64,000 bases of DNA, from positions 1,584,501-1,648,500 of the forward strand of contig JAKOON010000039.1 of NCBI GenBank assembly GCA_022577435.1, given 5' to 3'. Origin of the DNA: Embiotoca jacksoni (Eukaryota > Chordata > Actinopteri > Embiotocidae). Of the stretch, positions 1-10,193 are shown one piece after another. Position 1 is the first letter of the stretch. The number at the start of each line of letters is the position of its first letter. Under the pieces are notes generated by a model. The model was not told where the DNA came from and did no database searches. It saw nothing but the letters and a program-made list of their open reading frames with translations. The position numbers were made by a program, and so were the translations under genes.

Positions 1-394
1 TAATCAGTTTGAATCCTCAAACTATCAATTTTGTAATTATACAACCATTTCCATGACACAAATGCTCCAAAATCGTTACCACGGGGAATCCTGCCAATTC
101 TGTCATGCATGTGAACATGGCACTAGTTGTGAAAAGTTGCAACAAAAATAACAGGGGCCTAATCGGTGCAACAGTTAACAGAGCGCTTGTCAGCGTAGAT
201 GTGTGACCGCTGGCCGTACGCATTTGGAGTCAGAGAAGGTATTTCTTATAAATTATCTTTCAACTTATCGCCGTTTCACTTTAAACGGACTCTTGAGGGC
301 CTCGATTCTGCAAAACGCAGGTCGACGCAGGTTATTACCTCGCACCGGTCGTAAAAGCTACATCTACTCGACCACCCGCTCGGTGTGTCCCAGG

Positions 395-555
395 GAAGTG
401 TGCAGGTAAAATATTGATGCTCTGCAAAGCTGCTGCCTCGCCCCGAGCGCACAAACCGTATGCAATCAATATAGTTTAAAAACCCGCGCTGCCAATCCTT
501 ATGTTTACGACCCAGAAATATCACTCCTTTAATTATGAGCAAAGCAGAAGCTGAG
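395..555. promoter_or_regulatory. Candidate conserved regulatory element
   Basis: The block mixes CpG-containing and AT-rich motifs without low complexity, a texture typical of vertebrate conserved non-coding elements. It has ATGCAATCAATATAG, TTTAAAAACCCGCG, TTATGTTTACGA (forkhead-like core) and TTTAATTATGAGC (homeodomain TAAT core). No reading frame is kept. Conservation is inferred from texture, not shown. Confidence 0.3.
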
Positions 556-732
556 GGCGTTCTCCCGCGCGCACGCACGCACGCGCAGCTCACAGGTTGC
601 AGCCTTTTATAATAAGTTTAATACCGGAGCTTTCACTCCTGGGTAATCAATCTGTAATTCGTCATTATTTATCCAGCGAGCAAAAAGCCCCAGAGGACTC
701 CGGCGCAAGCACACAAATGTACACGTCTAAAT

Positions 733-754
733 ACACACACACACACACACACAC
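733..754. repeat. (AC)n microsatellite
   Basis: Uninterrupted AC dinucleotide array of about 11 units, followed by imperfect ACAAACAC. Confidence 0.95.
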
Positions 755-1410
755 AAACACAGCACTCAACTCACATGGGAATGGGCAGCCGCGCGCATCC
801 ACACACACATGCTCAGACACCCTGGAGGTGTCTTTGCCCACTTGGAGGTATTAAGGGATCGCGGTGGAGAGGTAATTACAAGCGCAGAGGAGGAGAGTGG
901 GGGACACAAACAGGACAACACTCCACTCTCGCCGTCAGAGGCCTGCAGACAACACTGACAGCCGATGAGTGGAGTCAAGACCCCTTTAGTCTGAGCGGGT
1001 CGAGACCACGACCGCAGGAAGCGGAGTCCTCATCAAATGTGGTAAGTATCGTGTGGAACAGGAACAGCGTGGCCTTGCATTCCCAATGAGGTTTGGTGAA
1101 TTGTGTCAAACAATCGGCGTCCCAGCATCACGTTTCAAAATCGGGGGCCGGAATCTTCAATTTGATCACGTCCAGATTGATTGACGGGTAAGAGGGAGGG
1201 GCAAAATGGGCCAACAACAAGGTAGAAAAGCAGTGAGACACTGTTCAAGGTTTTCCAAATTGTCAAAATGTTATTTCATGCATTTATTTTGGTTTCTCTT
1301 TTGTACCAAAATGCACTGAACTTTGACCCCAAAACCCATGCTATGTAACAAATCATTCATTTTAAGTACCATTACGCCTCATTAAATAATGTGAATATAA
1401 AAATGGATGT

Positions 1411-1740
1411 AGTTTCTGGGTCTGAAAAGTAAAGTCAGAGCAAAAGTGCCTTTACGTGAAAAAAAAACTAAAAAACACTGAGGGCCACTGGGGGCTGGCT
1501 CCTTTTGGGGGCGTGGCTGGTTTGACTGACATGCCGGGAGGTGCAGGCAGGTTGACTGTATAGGCAAGACAGGCAAGGTGCTCTTAAGTTCTCAGTCAGA
1601 TCCACCGCTCGCTCCTCCGTGGCTCCACCCTCTCTCAACCAAATACGGTCAATTCTGGCTCCAATAAAACAAGATGGCCACAGCCAAAAGGTCCGGTTGC
1701 AGCTTCAGTATGGGAGCTCCAAAAACAATGGGTGGGTTTC
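1411..1740. repeat. Decayed teleost interspersed repeat, unclassified
   Basis: Several phrases match, from memory, a repeat widespread in teleosts: AGTTTCTGGGTCTG, CTGAGGGCCACTGGGGGCTGG, GGGCGTGGCTGG, ACAAGATGGCCACAGCCAAAA and CTCCAAAAACAATGGGTG. In familiar copies the last part reads like a 'caagatggcg..ccaaaa..caaaccaatgggtg' module. Here it is diverged, with no open frame and no visible terminal repeats or target-site duplication. The element class (SINE or non-autonomous DNA element) is not determinable. Confidence 0.5.
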
Positions 1741-2107
1741 CGCACGGGAATCCCTGTAAAGTATTCTTGTCCTGTCCCACATTGGTTAAGGAACATAGCA
1801 TGTAACCATAAAATGTCAAAAATCGTTGAACTCTTGGGTAGGGGTGGAGGTCATCCTGTAAACATACAACTTCATGGCATCCATGAATCTTGTGCTTTCA
1901 AATTTGGAAGTTGAAGTACATGTCTGTGTGATGCCGGCCAGTGGCGGCAGCATAAAAACACAGTCGATGACAATTTTCACCATGAGGCACGCTGCCAAAA
2001 TCAGACGCCAGTGATTGCATGTGAACGTTGGAGTGCGTGAGAACGCGTCGAAGAGAAGGAAAGATGGCAGGTGACGGTGACTCAGCACCACCACTTATTC
2101 TGTTCAT

Positions 2108-2143
2108 AAAAAAATATATATATATATAAAAAAAAAAAAAAAA
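2108..2143. repeat. A-rich / (TA)n / poly(A) tract
   Basis: An A run, about six TA units and a 16-nt A run follow each other. This is simple low-complexity DNA. Confidence 0.9.
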
Positions 2144-2192
2144 TGATGCCAATAAATTTTGCATAGCACTACATCTTGCAGAGTAATGGGTT

Positions 2193-2212
2193 CCCCCCCC
2201 CCCCCAAAAAAA
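2193..2212. repeat. poly(C)-poly(A) tract
   Basis: Thirteen C residues are followed directly by seven A residues. Confidence 0.9.
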
Positions 2213-3504
2213 TGGTCTGTCTGAAAAGAAAAAAAAAAATCCATTAACTTTTAACTGATGTTAAAAGTCGGAAGACATATTTGCTTAAGTTATAATCCAT
2301 TGCGCTGCAATTAATGGGTGAGTGAGTAGACTCGTGTGACATTTCAACAAAGAATGTGTCGATGGCTTGTGATTTAACTGTCTTTCACAGAGGCTGTTTC
2401 CGGCAAGAAACACCACACCCACAAAAGGGCAGCTTAAGCGAAGGAAAATCCATCTTTAGCTCTGATCCGCCACACACAGCACGGAGCAGCCACAAGTGTG
2501 TGTGCCCCCTCAAAGCCAATAAATACACAAGAGATCAAAAAATGTCCATCATGGCACAACGAAAGCATCAAAAAGCATTTCCAGCCCATAAATTAACCAG
2601 TCTGGGCAGACAAACCACTGCTGTTCTGGAGATTTGACAAAAGCTAACTAAAGCACCATTTAGGGATTGAACATGAAGCTGCATTGAGAGAGAGAAAAAT
2701 AACTTTAAAACAAAACAAAAAATGGTTATAACTTGAATGAGAACGCATGCAGTTCGCCATTAACTACAATGGCATAATACAGCTCTACTTGGCCTAATGT
2801 AATGCTATTAGTGGGCTTAATCACTCACCATTACGCATCCCCTGCTATGAAAGGGCCCATTTTACTATGACACGATGCACAAAGCAGTGAGGCAAATAGT
2901 GACTTTATACTTAAAAGACGGGTCGATGACAGAGAGTTCACCGAGCCACTTATTTATTGACCACGACGGTTTTCCTAATTAAAGAAAGAAAAAGACAGCA
3001 GCTGAGATGGAGACATTGTTTCTTTTAAGCCGCGTATCACTTCTGTTGCCCAGCAGCCACGCCAGCGTAACTGACAGGAACGGGCCTGCTGCACAGTCTG
3101 CCACTGTCCACTGTGATTATTGATTCCCTCAGGGTCTCTGCCTCGGTCTCGCCACTTCCTGCGAACAGCCTTTTTTTCCACCACCTCCCCACACCCCCCA
3201 CACTCCTCCTTAACTTGGCTCGGAGCCATCGTGTACATCACTGGATGTTCCAACTGCACCCTGCAAATTTCAGCTGCGTTCTACTTCTTTTCCTCGTCAG
3301 GACTTGTGCCTTTTTCTTTTTTTTGCTGCACAAGTGAAATATTTAAGTCTGATTTACATTCCCCTCTAATGAAAAGTCACAGATTGAGCATGACGCTGCA
3401 AAACTCAGTATAGCACTGGATTTGTAGAGAAGTGTTGCCATATCTCTAGATCGCAGGAGTGGAGCTAAAGTGTAAAATGTTTTAGCCTAACAGGCCCCAA
3501 GCTG

Positions 3505-3522
3505 TTAATATAGAAATATTAA
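3505..3522. repeat. Short perfect inverted repeat
   Basis: TTAATAT and ATATTAA form a 7-bp perfect stem around the 4-nt loop AGAA. It sits in an AT-rich block and may equally be paired homeodomain-type cores rather than an RNA hairpin. Confidence 0.5.
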
Positions 3523-4348
3523 TATGAAAGTGGTTCGTTTTTTGTGTTTAATTTACTTTTAATAAAATATTTTTGTTAAAATTTCCATTTTGCTCTGTGG
3601 TTGGTTTGTTGATGGTTTCCACGACAGCACTGGGTCCTAAGAGAGACCTTTAATTGTTTTATTTCGGAGGCTCAGCAGGTTTCCTGATGATAGTGCCATT
3701 TAAGTGTTCAAAAAAAAGCTAGAAATATACTCTTTTGCACCAGCGAGGGCCACGACAACACACGACACTCGCATCTTTTCCTGGTGAGGTTTCAGCACAA
3801 ACAATGCTCAGTTAAGGCCAGTAATTGATGTAGTTGCTCGAGGTCCTTAAGTCAAGTAAATGCAGGTCAAATTAAGCATTTGAACAAGTCATGATTCACA
3901 CTGAGTACAGTGGTAACTATAGAAGTCTGACAAAGGCTCACTAATTGTGGGTCAATGCAGGGTCTGTTTTCACAAGGACTCATGACTGAACATGAGAGAG
4001 GATATCCACTTTAAATAATAATGACTAAAATGTCATTTTCATGTACACAGGCAGAAAATAAACAACTGATGAAATGTACCAATATTGCTTTTTTTTTTTC
4101 TTTCTTCTTCGAGTGTAGCTAATAGCTTGAAATGTGCCTTGGAGGATGTGGTGAAGAGCCCGTGCTGCGTTTGGTGCAGCGCGTAGATGATTTTGAAAGG
4201 AGCAAACTAAATTTAGACAGGTTGAATTTGACACAGGCGCCCGTGACTGCGCGTGCGCCGGCAGAGACAGTCATTAGGCTTTCAACAAACATCATTTGGG
4301 TGGAATGATGAGCCTTTAGTGAGATGCATTTGTTTCCTTCACATGACT

Positions 4349-4460
4349 GGAGAGAGGAAGGTGGGGGTGAAGGGGAAGGGTGGAGGGGAGGGAAGGGGAG
4401 GGCTGGTGGCGGCAGTGGAGAGAGAGGGGGGTGGAGGTGTGTGTGTGGGGGGGGGGGGGG
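4349..4460 (+). repeat. Purine (G-rich) tract with possible G-quadruplex potential
   Basis: About 110 bp on the plus strand consist almost wholly of G and A with a few T and C interruptions. There are many GGG or longer runs, including GTGGGGGTG, GGGGAAGGG and GGAGGGG, ending in a 14-G run (4447-4460). Several runs of three or more G separated by short loops fit the standard G-quadruplex rule. Long minus-strand frames here are composition artefacts. Confidence 0.85.
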
Positions 4461-4564
4461 TGGCTGCTATTGATATGCTCCATGCGGCGCCAACACCTGA
4501 CTAATTTCATGCAGCCATTCAAATGACTGCCTCCTTTGGCTCATCTGTGCTTCCTGTCGACTCC

Positions 4565-4665
4565 CCACTGAGCGCGCTCACGGAGGAACAGGTCAATGCA
4601 AATGAGATACAGACCTTTAAAAAGGGACAGTTGGCGCTAAATCAAGTGTATTTAGGAGGCAAGTC
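4565..4665. promoter_or_regulatory. Candidate regulatory element with octamer motif
   Basis: Contains an octamer-type ATGCAAAT core (in AGGTCAATGCAAATGAG, with an AGGTCA nuclear-receptor-like half site just upstream) and ACCTTTAAAAAGGGACAG. The sequence is non-repetitive. Function is inferred from motifs and texture only. Confidence 0.3.
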
Positions 4666-4752
4666 TGCTCCACGATAGCCACGCTTAACTGAGTAGTATA
4701 TATTAAGGAAAGAAAAACACGGAAATAATCTTTGACAACAAAGTCACTCACT

Positions 4753-4772
4753 CACACACACACACACACACA
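4753..4772. repeat. (CA)n microsatellite
   Basis: About ten CA units, preceded by CACTCACTCA. Confidence 0.95.
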
Positions 4773-5289
4773 CCCCGAAGAGGTTATTTAATGGTTGCAT
4801 AAATGATGATTGGAAATGCCTAACTTTGTTTCACCCTGGATACTTAGGTCTATTTTGTATCTGTTGATTTCGGTTGCAACTGAAAATGCAACATGTTGAC
4901 AGCTGAACAGATTTGGATGTGACTGAAGTCATAAGAAATATCATGGAAGTAAATTACGCTGGCAGGTTTTTAAATGTTAATACTCTAAATTGGAACGCAA
5001 AGCACCCGAGTCAATGGGAACGGGGCGCGGTTTCAAAAAAAATAAAGGGGGACGTTATTTTCCAATTGTGTGTCTTCCTCTCGCACGGGAAGCACGCAGG
5101 CCTGTGACGCATGTAAAATGATCACTTTAAAAGGGCTACAATGGAGAGGTACGAGTACTTCCCTGTTCAAATTTACCATTCAAGTGGAGCCACCGGAGCG
5201 AAAATACAGCTCCAAGATTAAAAATCATCCGCTTGTGACGAGGGCTGGTCATTATTGCAAAACAGTATAAAGCTTTGAGCTTGCGGTAT

Positions 5290-5470
5290 GCAGCATTAAC
5301 GTGTGTGCACGCATAGTCTGGCTACCAATCTCTCACAGCGCAATATACAGCCAGCGAGATTTGTTAATTGCGCTGATTGAATAAATCCTACAGCAGCACT
5401 CACTCCAGTTTATTATTGGTGTTTGGGAATTAAATTAAAAAGTAATTTCATCAAATAAAGACTTTGGCCA
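5290..5470. promoter_or_regulatory. Candidate conserved regulatory element
   Basis: Dense AT-core motifs sit in non-repetitive DNA: TTTGTTAATTGCGCTGATTG, AATAAATCC, TTTATTATTGG, GGAATTAAATTAAAAAG and TTTCATCAAATAAAG. The mixture of homeodomain-type cores and intact CpGs resembles teleost conserved non-coding elements. No alignment was possible. Confidence 0.3.
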
Positions 5471-5520
5471 GTTGGATGACGGAGAGTGCCGATATCAATT
5501 GCATGGCAATAAAAAAAAAA

Positions 5521-5547
5521 GAGGAGGAGGAGGAGGAGGAGGAGGAA
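5521..5547. repeat. (GAG)n trinucleotide repeat
   Basis: Nine GAG-type units without interruption, followed by GAAGGGAG. Acidic open frames through it are artefacts of the repeat. Confidence 0.9.
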
Positions 5548-5690
5548 GGGAGCGGTTCTTCAAAAACAAAAGTGGTTAGTATGCAGAGCGTGACACCCAC
5601 ATGGAAAGAAAGAGAAAAAAAAAAAAAAACCTGTCATTATTATTTTTGATGTACTTGTTGCACCACAAGCCTGACCAGTGTGTCCTCGGG

Positions 5691-5710
5691 GTAAACAAAA
5701 GTAAACAAAA
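5691..5710 (+). promoter_or_regulatory. Tandem forkhead-type sites
   Basis: The decamer GTAAACAAAA occurs twice head to tail. Each copy contains GTAAACA, the RYAAACA core bound by FOX proteins. A TGTAATTGAG homeodomain-like motif follows within about 20 bp. Binding is inferred. Confidence 0.35.
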
Positions 5711-6299
5711 TATAGCTGTAATTGAGCTGTGTGGGATTAACCATGCAATCCCAGGTCGTTTCATGAGGATGTTTAACTGTCTGTTTGTTCCTGCTGGCAT
5801 TTATACATTTATAAACAGCCCTAGTTTGAATTCCAGTTTTGCGCTGGGGAATCAACAGAGAGGACGCGGAAGGACTTAAATTGCTGTTTCTAACGTAGAC
5901 ATGAGATTTCTGTAAAAAAAAAAAAAAAAAGGCGGTTTTGCAGATATTTTACCATAAAGCAAAAAAATTATGTAAAAATGACATTGAGGGCGTGCAGTGG
6001 GAATGAAAGATGTGCCGTGAAGCTGTTATTTGGAGGTAAGATTTTAAATATCGGGGCTTTAAAGTTGAACGTGTTTGCATTCACATCGATCACTGTTCAG
6101 GAATGACACTCGACGCACTGAGAAATTCCTCCCCACCACACCCCCTGCCAGCTAGTTCGCCAGACGGCAGAGCCGGTCCCGGCACTTTCTGTGCGCTTCA
6201 TAGTGGTATTCATCAAAGAGGAAGGAGAAATGAGTTTGTTTTCACAAGTTATGTGTCTCGGGGCCCGCTGCAGAAATGTGGGTTGAATTACTAAAGGGT

Positions 6300-6520
6300 C
6301 GTCAAATTCACACGATTGCTTAACCCGTGTAAGTCGGAGTACATTTTTAATCTTCATATCTACTTTCTCGCTGACATTTCGAAGAAGCTGAAGCTCTTTC
6401 GGAGTTTGAGTTATGCTCTTTTAAAAAGTTGGTTCAATTAGCTCTGTGGCGCTGCACATGCTGCGCCGCGGAGCCGAATTCTGACGTAGGACTTCCTGAC
6501 TTTGCTCGCAAGAACACATC
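6300..6520. promoter_or_regulatory. Candidate regulatory element with imperfect palindrome
   Basis: Non-repetitive block containing GGTTCAATTAGC, a CRE-like CTGACGTAGG and a 20-bp imperfect palindrome at 6448-6467 (GGCGC...GCGCC outer arms, 16 of 20 positions symmetric). It has intact CpGs within otherwise AT-leaning DNA. The regulatory role is inferred. Confidence 0.28.
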
Positions 6521-6800
6521 ATATATTTAATATATAGTATTAAGATTATGTATCATCATCTCCCCACTGCATGTGTTGTATTTTTCTCCACTTTGGAGCA
6601 CGTTGCAGTCTGTATAACACCACTGTGAACGTGTTCCATTAAAATATACATTATTTCTTCTCTACGTCGATGTATTTTGGATTCTATATTTAAGTGATTT
6701 GGCAAAAAAAAACAACTCCAAAACATGATCATCAATTCAAAGCGTGTTGTTATCGCAAACAAATCCAACTCCTTTTAATTTCAACTTCATTATTTTTCAG

Positions 6801-6809
6801 TTACTGGAG
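6801..6809 (+). other. Microexon-like segment (hypothesis)
   Basis: A pyrimidine-rich stretch ends in TTATTTTTCAG at 6800. Nine bases (TTACTGGAG) follow, then GTAAGTGC from 6810, a near-consensus splice donor. Nine bases would add Leu-Leu-Glu in one frame. Vertebrate neuronal genes use 6-27 nt microexons with this architecture, but no host gene is identified. Chance occurrence in 64 kb is quite possible. Confidence 0.12.
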
Positions 6810-7258
6810 GTAAGTGCAACGGTTTGACCTTCTACCCATCCAAACAAGCGTGCCCGCTGCAATTCGCGCTATTGTGGACAACATTAAGAATGAGGGTTTC
6901 ACTTACTCATCCCATCCACTCTCCGACAGGAGAGTACATCATCAGCGAAGTGCACGGGGTACAAAGACAGCCGGCTCCCCCAGATTCATTTCACCAGCTC
7001 CTTTTTCTCCCCTCTGTGGGGAAAAAAAAAAAGAAAAAAAGAATTCATTTACTTGATATTCAACGCAGGTGAATCTGTCCCCTGCTTTTTCCTCAAACTC
7101 TGTCTCACAAACAATCGCTCTTTCATACAGACACACGGCCTGCAAATGCACAATGTCACGGACAATCGCTCCGACCGGGCGCGGGGCCAAGGGCTGTGTA
7201 AGAACCGTAATTTCATCCTATTGCTTAGCTGGGTCACCTTATGCTCGACCTACCACTG

Positions 7259-7290
7259 GTGTGTGTGTGTGTGTGCGTGTGTGTGTGTGT
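7259..7290. repeat. (GT)n microsatellite
   Basis: About sixteen GT units with one GC interruption. Confidence 0.95.
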
Positions 7291-8089
7291 CTGTCACTCA
7301 GCTAAGAGTGCGCCCATGGCCAGGAACCACGTGAGGTTTAATTGAATGGGAAAACACTGCTGGCTTCAGTGGGCTAAGGTGAAGGCCACGTACTGGGGAC
7401 ATCACGGGTGTCGAAGCTGCATTTCATCTGGCATCTTTATAAAATAATTTAAAAAAAAATACACCTAAAATAGGGGCTTCTTTCTTGTTTTAATAGCATC
7501 TTACCTCAATCAAAACAGCTGCAAACTGTGTGCTGATTTCTAATCACGCACTTCTTCACGACTAAAAATTGCTAAATAAAACCAAACAAATGTTATGAGC
7601 AAAAACAAAAAGGAGAAGCCGGCACCTGAGTGTCCTGCCTTCGAGGTCATGTTGTCAGTAAAGTGTCCTCCATCTTACCTCTACTTGGCTCGACCTTCTC
7701 TAAATCTCGGGTAAAAGTGTTTTATGTCCGTCGCCTCTGGCTGATGCAACTAATGCTTCCATCTTGGACTATCGTTTTCATCACGAACCCTTTAAAAGGA
7801 TTTATTTCCTTCCCATGTCTGTTTTGGTTTCTTATTTTTTTTAATTAAAGTATTACTTCAAAATATATACCTGGAAAAAAAAAAACGTTTTTGCATCTAT
7901 TCATAAAGCATTAGTTCTTCCAGTTCCCCTATGTGCTTCTCTGAGAGACACCATGATCGACTGAAATAGCTTTTCTAGATGCAACCGCTCCATTTCAGAA
8001 ATATTTCTTCTGGCATTTATTTAATGCTTTTGTTGCCCCTGCATTTACATTGAAAGAGCATTTGCAATCTATATCATGAGTAAAGTACA

Positions 8090-8225
8090 TTCCATTGTGG
8101 AGGGGTTGAATTGCTCAGCAGGGGAGCGGATTGAGATTTAAAAAGGCGTCTCCTGGATTGATGAATTCAGCGCACTGACCTGCTTTCGTGACCACGTTTA
8201 TGGGAAGCACACTGATGCCTTCATG
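8090..8225. promoter_or_regulatory. Candidate regulatory element
   Basis: Non-repetitive sequence with TTGAATTGCTCAGCA, GGATTGAGATTTAAAAAGG, GGATTGATGAATTC and TTTCGTGACCACG. It is followed by a CA repeat, a common boundary of conserved blocks in fish. The inference rests on texture. Confidence 0.22.
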
Positions 8226-8234
8226 GCCACACAA

Positions 8235-8251
8235 ACACACACACACACACA
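8235..8251. repeat. (AC)n microsatellite
   Basis: About eight AC units. Confidence 0.9.
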
Positions 8252-10151
8252 TAAATAATTGAATGTGTTTTTGACATTCAGTAAACTGCTGCTTAATGGT
8301 ACCATATGCATTTGTTTCATGTCTAGTTTTAGTGCCTCCCGTGATTGCAGTACATTACCACCCAACAGCGTCTGCACTGTTTAGTAGAAGATGGACTGTT
8401 GAATTGACTGTTATCAACTTGAAAGTACATTCAAATTAAGTGCGTGTAATGATTATGTATCTAATAAAGGGTAATACTTCAACTTTACCCCATTTTTGTG
8501 TAGAGTCTTGTGGAAATATACTCAATATGGCTTTATTAATGAATATTTTAACAATTACTCGTGTGTAAAATAACAATGGCGGCGTAGGGCATGTGCAAAT
8601 TTAACCTCTGAAATGCAGTCCCTTATGTCTCCATTCTGTTTATTTACAATGCAAGTTGTTTGGAACATGAATAATGAATGATAAGGTGGTTCTATTGAGA
8701 TATGATGGCTGCTTAGAGTGCACCTTCGCATAACAGTGTCGCACTGATTTTACATCTCCGGCACACTAAATGAGGGTATGGACAACCGCTTGAAGGGCAA
8801 CACTGATTAGCATGCAGGACTTGCCCACCTACCGGCCCAAATAACACAATGGGTGATAACAAGGAAACTAAACTGGCATTAAACTGACATTGTTTTAAAT
8901 TGAACAAATTAGCTGGTATGGCAATCTAACATTGTGGGGAGATATAAAAAAGGACAAATGATAATAAGAAGCCAATAATCACATTTTCAAACGCTTCGAC
9001 TAATCTAGCACTCGCCAAGATTATATTTTGCTTAACTATAATGGGGCCATACATCACCTATTCTACCTATTTTGGTGCAAAGGCTAATTTGCCCACTGAC
9101 AAAAAGGAAAAACAAGCCGTTAGCGACAAGTCCGGGAAACACACTGTCCAAAAAGAAAAGGAGACAGAGCCGAGCTGCCGCGGATAGTTTCCAAGATAAA
9201 TTTAACCCAGGACTTCTCGGGATAATTCTACGAATGAAACACCAGTGTGCCGTTGATCAGACGCCCAGTGTAGCATGTGGGGCATCAACAGTCTCTTAGC
9301 AATACATCTGTTAAGAGCCTCTTAAAAAAAAAAAAAAAAAGAAAGAAAGGCGATGTTTGGAAGTTTTCAGTGAATGATAACGCATCACTTCAGATGTTAC
9401 AGGTTGAATGCACCATCGAACAATTCATCAGCTGCCAATGGGGAGCCGAATATCTCTGGACACGAAGGAATCCGCAGTAATGTCCCAATTTGGGGAAAAG
9501 TTGGCTACATTTCTCACCGTCAAACCATAATTATATATTTGATCTTGTACTCGAGTCGGTGAACAGGGACTTAGGCTACGGAAAGAGTGTCGATGCTCTG
9601 AAGATGTAATTATAACTGGCAGAAACAATAGAGTCAAAGCTAAGCAAACAGAACAAACCACCATGCTGTTGGTAAGGATTTAACTGCACTAAATATGCAT
9701 GGCTGATACAACCACGGCTCCAATTTGCAAGGTGCTGAAGTCTTCATTCTTTATGGTTCACTCCTCTGAGGTAAACCTGTCCACCCACTGCCATTTGGAC
9801 AATTCATGTAGCGATGGCGAGTGAACACCCAGCAAGAAATTTCAGCTTCCGAGGCCAAAAGACTTGATCTCAAGCCAGAACAGCATGCTCAGCAAAAGCA
9901 CAGGCTGGTATACTAACAGTAATAAAACACTTGCAGGAAGAGTGCAGCACTTGATTTGATCAGCGACCCAAAATAAGTCCCGCATATTTAGGAGCAACAT
10001 CACCTCCTGAACATCAGCGATTCCCCGTGTTTTGGTGCAATGACAGCTCCAGTTCCACAACTCAGGCATCACAGTGAGGCTGTGCTGGAAGTCTTTTGGG
10101 TAGCATGTTTTTTTTTTTCTTGGATGTTATCACACCCTGGAAGCGTTCTCA

Positions 10152-10154
<3 letters not shown>

Positions 10155-10186
<32 letters not shown>

Positions 10187-10193
10187 GCGCACA
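10155..10193. repeat. (AC)n/(GC)n microsatellite
   Basis: About fifteen AC units pass into GCGCGC and back to AC, an alternating purine-pyrimidine run with Z-DNA potential. Confidence 0.95.

Larger units (their letters stand above)
1..1410. other. Non-coding unique sequence, left edge
   Basis: No credible exon is visible. The stretch is unique DNA of mixed composition. It contains a regulatory-looking block (395-555), a short alternating purine-pyrimidine GCAC run (565-587) and a CA microsatellite (733-754). A splice-donor-like GTAAGT lies at 1042. From about 1090 to 1410 I see only AT-leaning sequence without structure. Confidence 0.6.
1741..4348. other. Non-coding unique sequence with simple repeats
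   Basis: No gene is visible. Contents: (TA)n followed by poly(A) at 2115-2143, a C13-A7 junction at 2193-2212, and a small perfect hairpin at 3505-3522. The remainder is AT-leaning unique DNA. Small frames at 2975-3413 cross T-rich tracts and have no recognisable domain. Confidence 0.6.
4774..7258. other. Non-coding sequence with several regulatory-looking blocks
   Basis: No gene is supported. Notable pieces are listed separately: blocks 5290-5470 and 6300-6520, tandem forkhead-type motifs at 5691, and a microexon-like segment at 6801. Also present are poly(A) runs at 5615-5629, 5914-5930 and about 7021-7041. Frames around 6800-7070 have no recognisable protein. Confidence 0.6.
7291..10154. 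other. Non-coding unique sequence
   Basis: No gene is visible. Contents: a regulatory-looking block near 8090-8225, a (CA)n array at 8235-8251, a poly(A) run around 9323-9340, and otherwise unique AT-leaning DNA. The short frames here (about 60-80 codons) carry no recognisable domains. Confidence 0.6.

Noticed and set aside
5464..5649. Acidic frame with poly-Glu
   Set aside because: Purely the GAG trinucleotide repeat.
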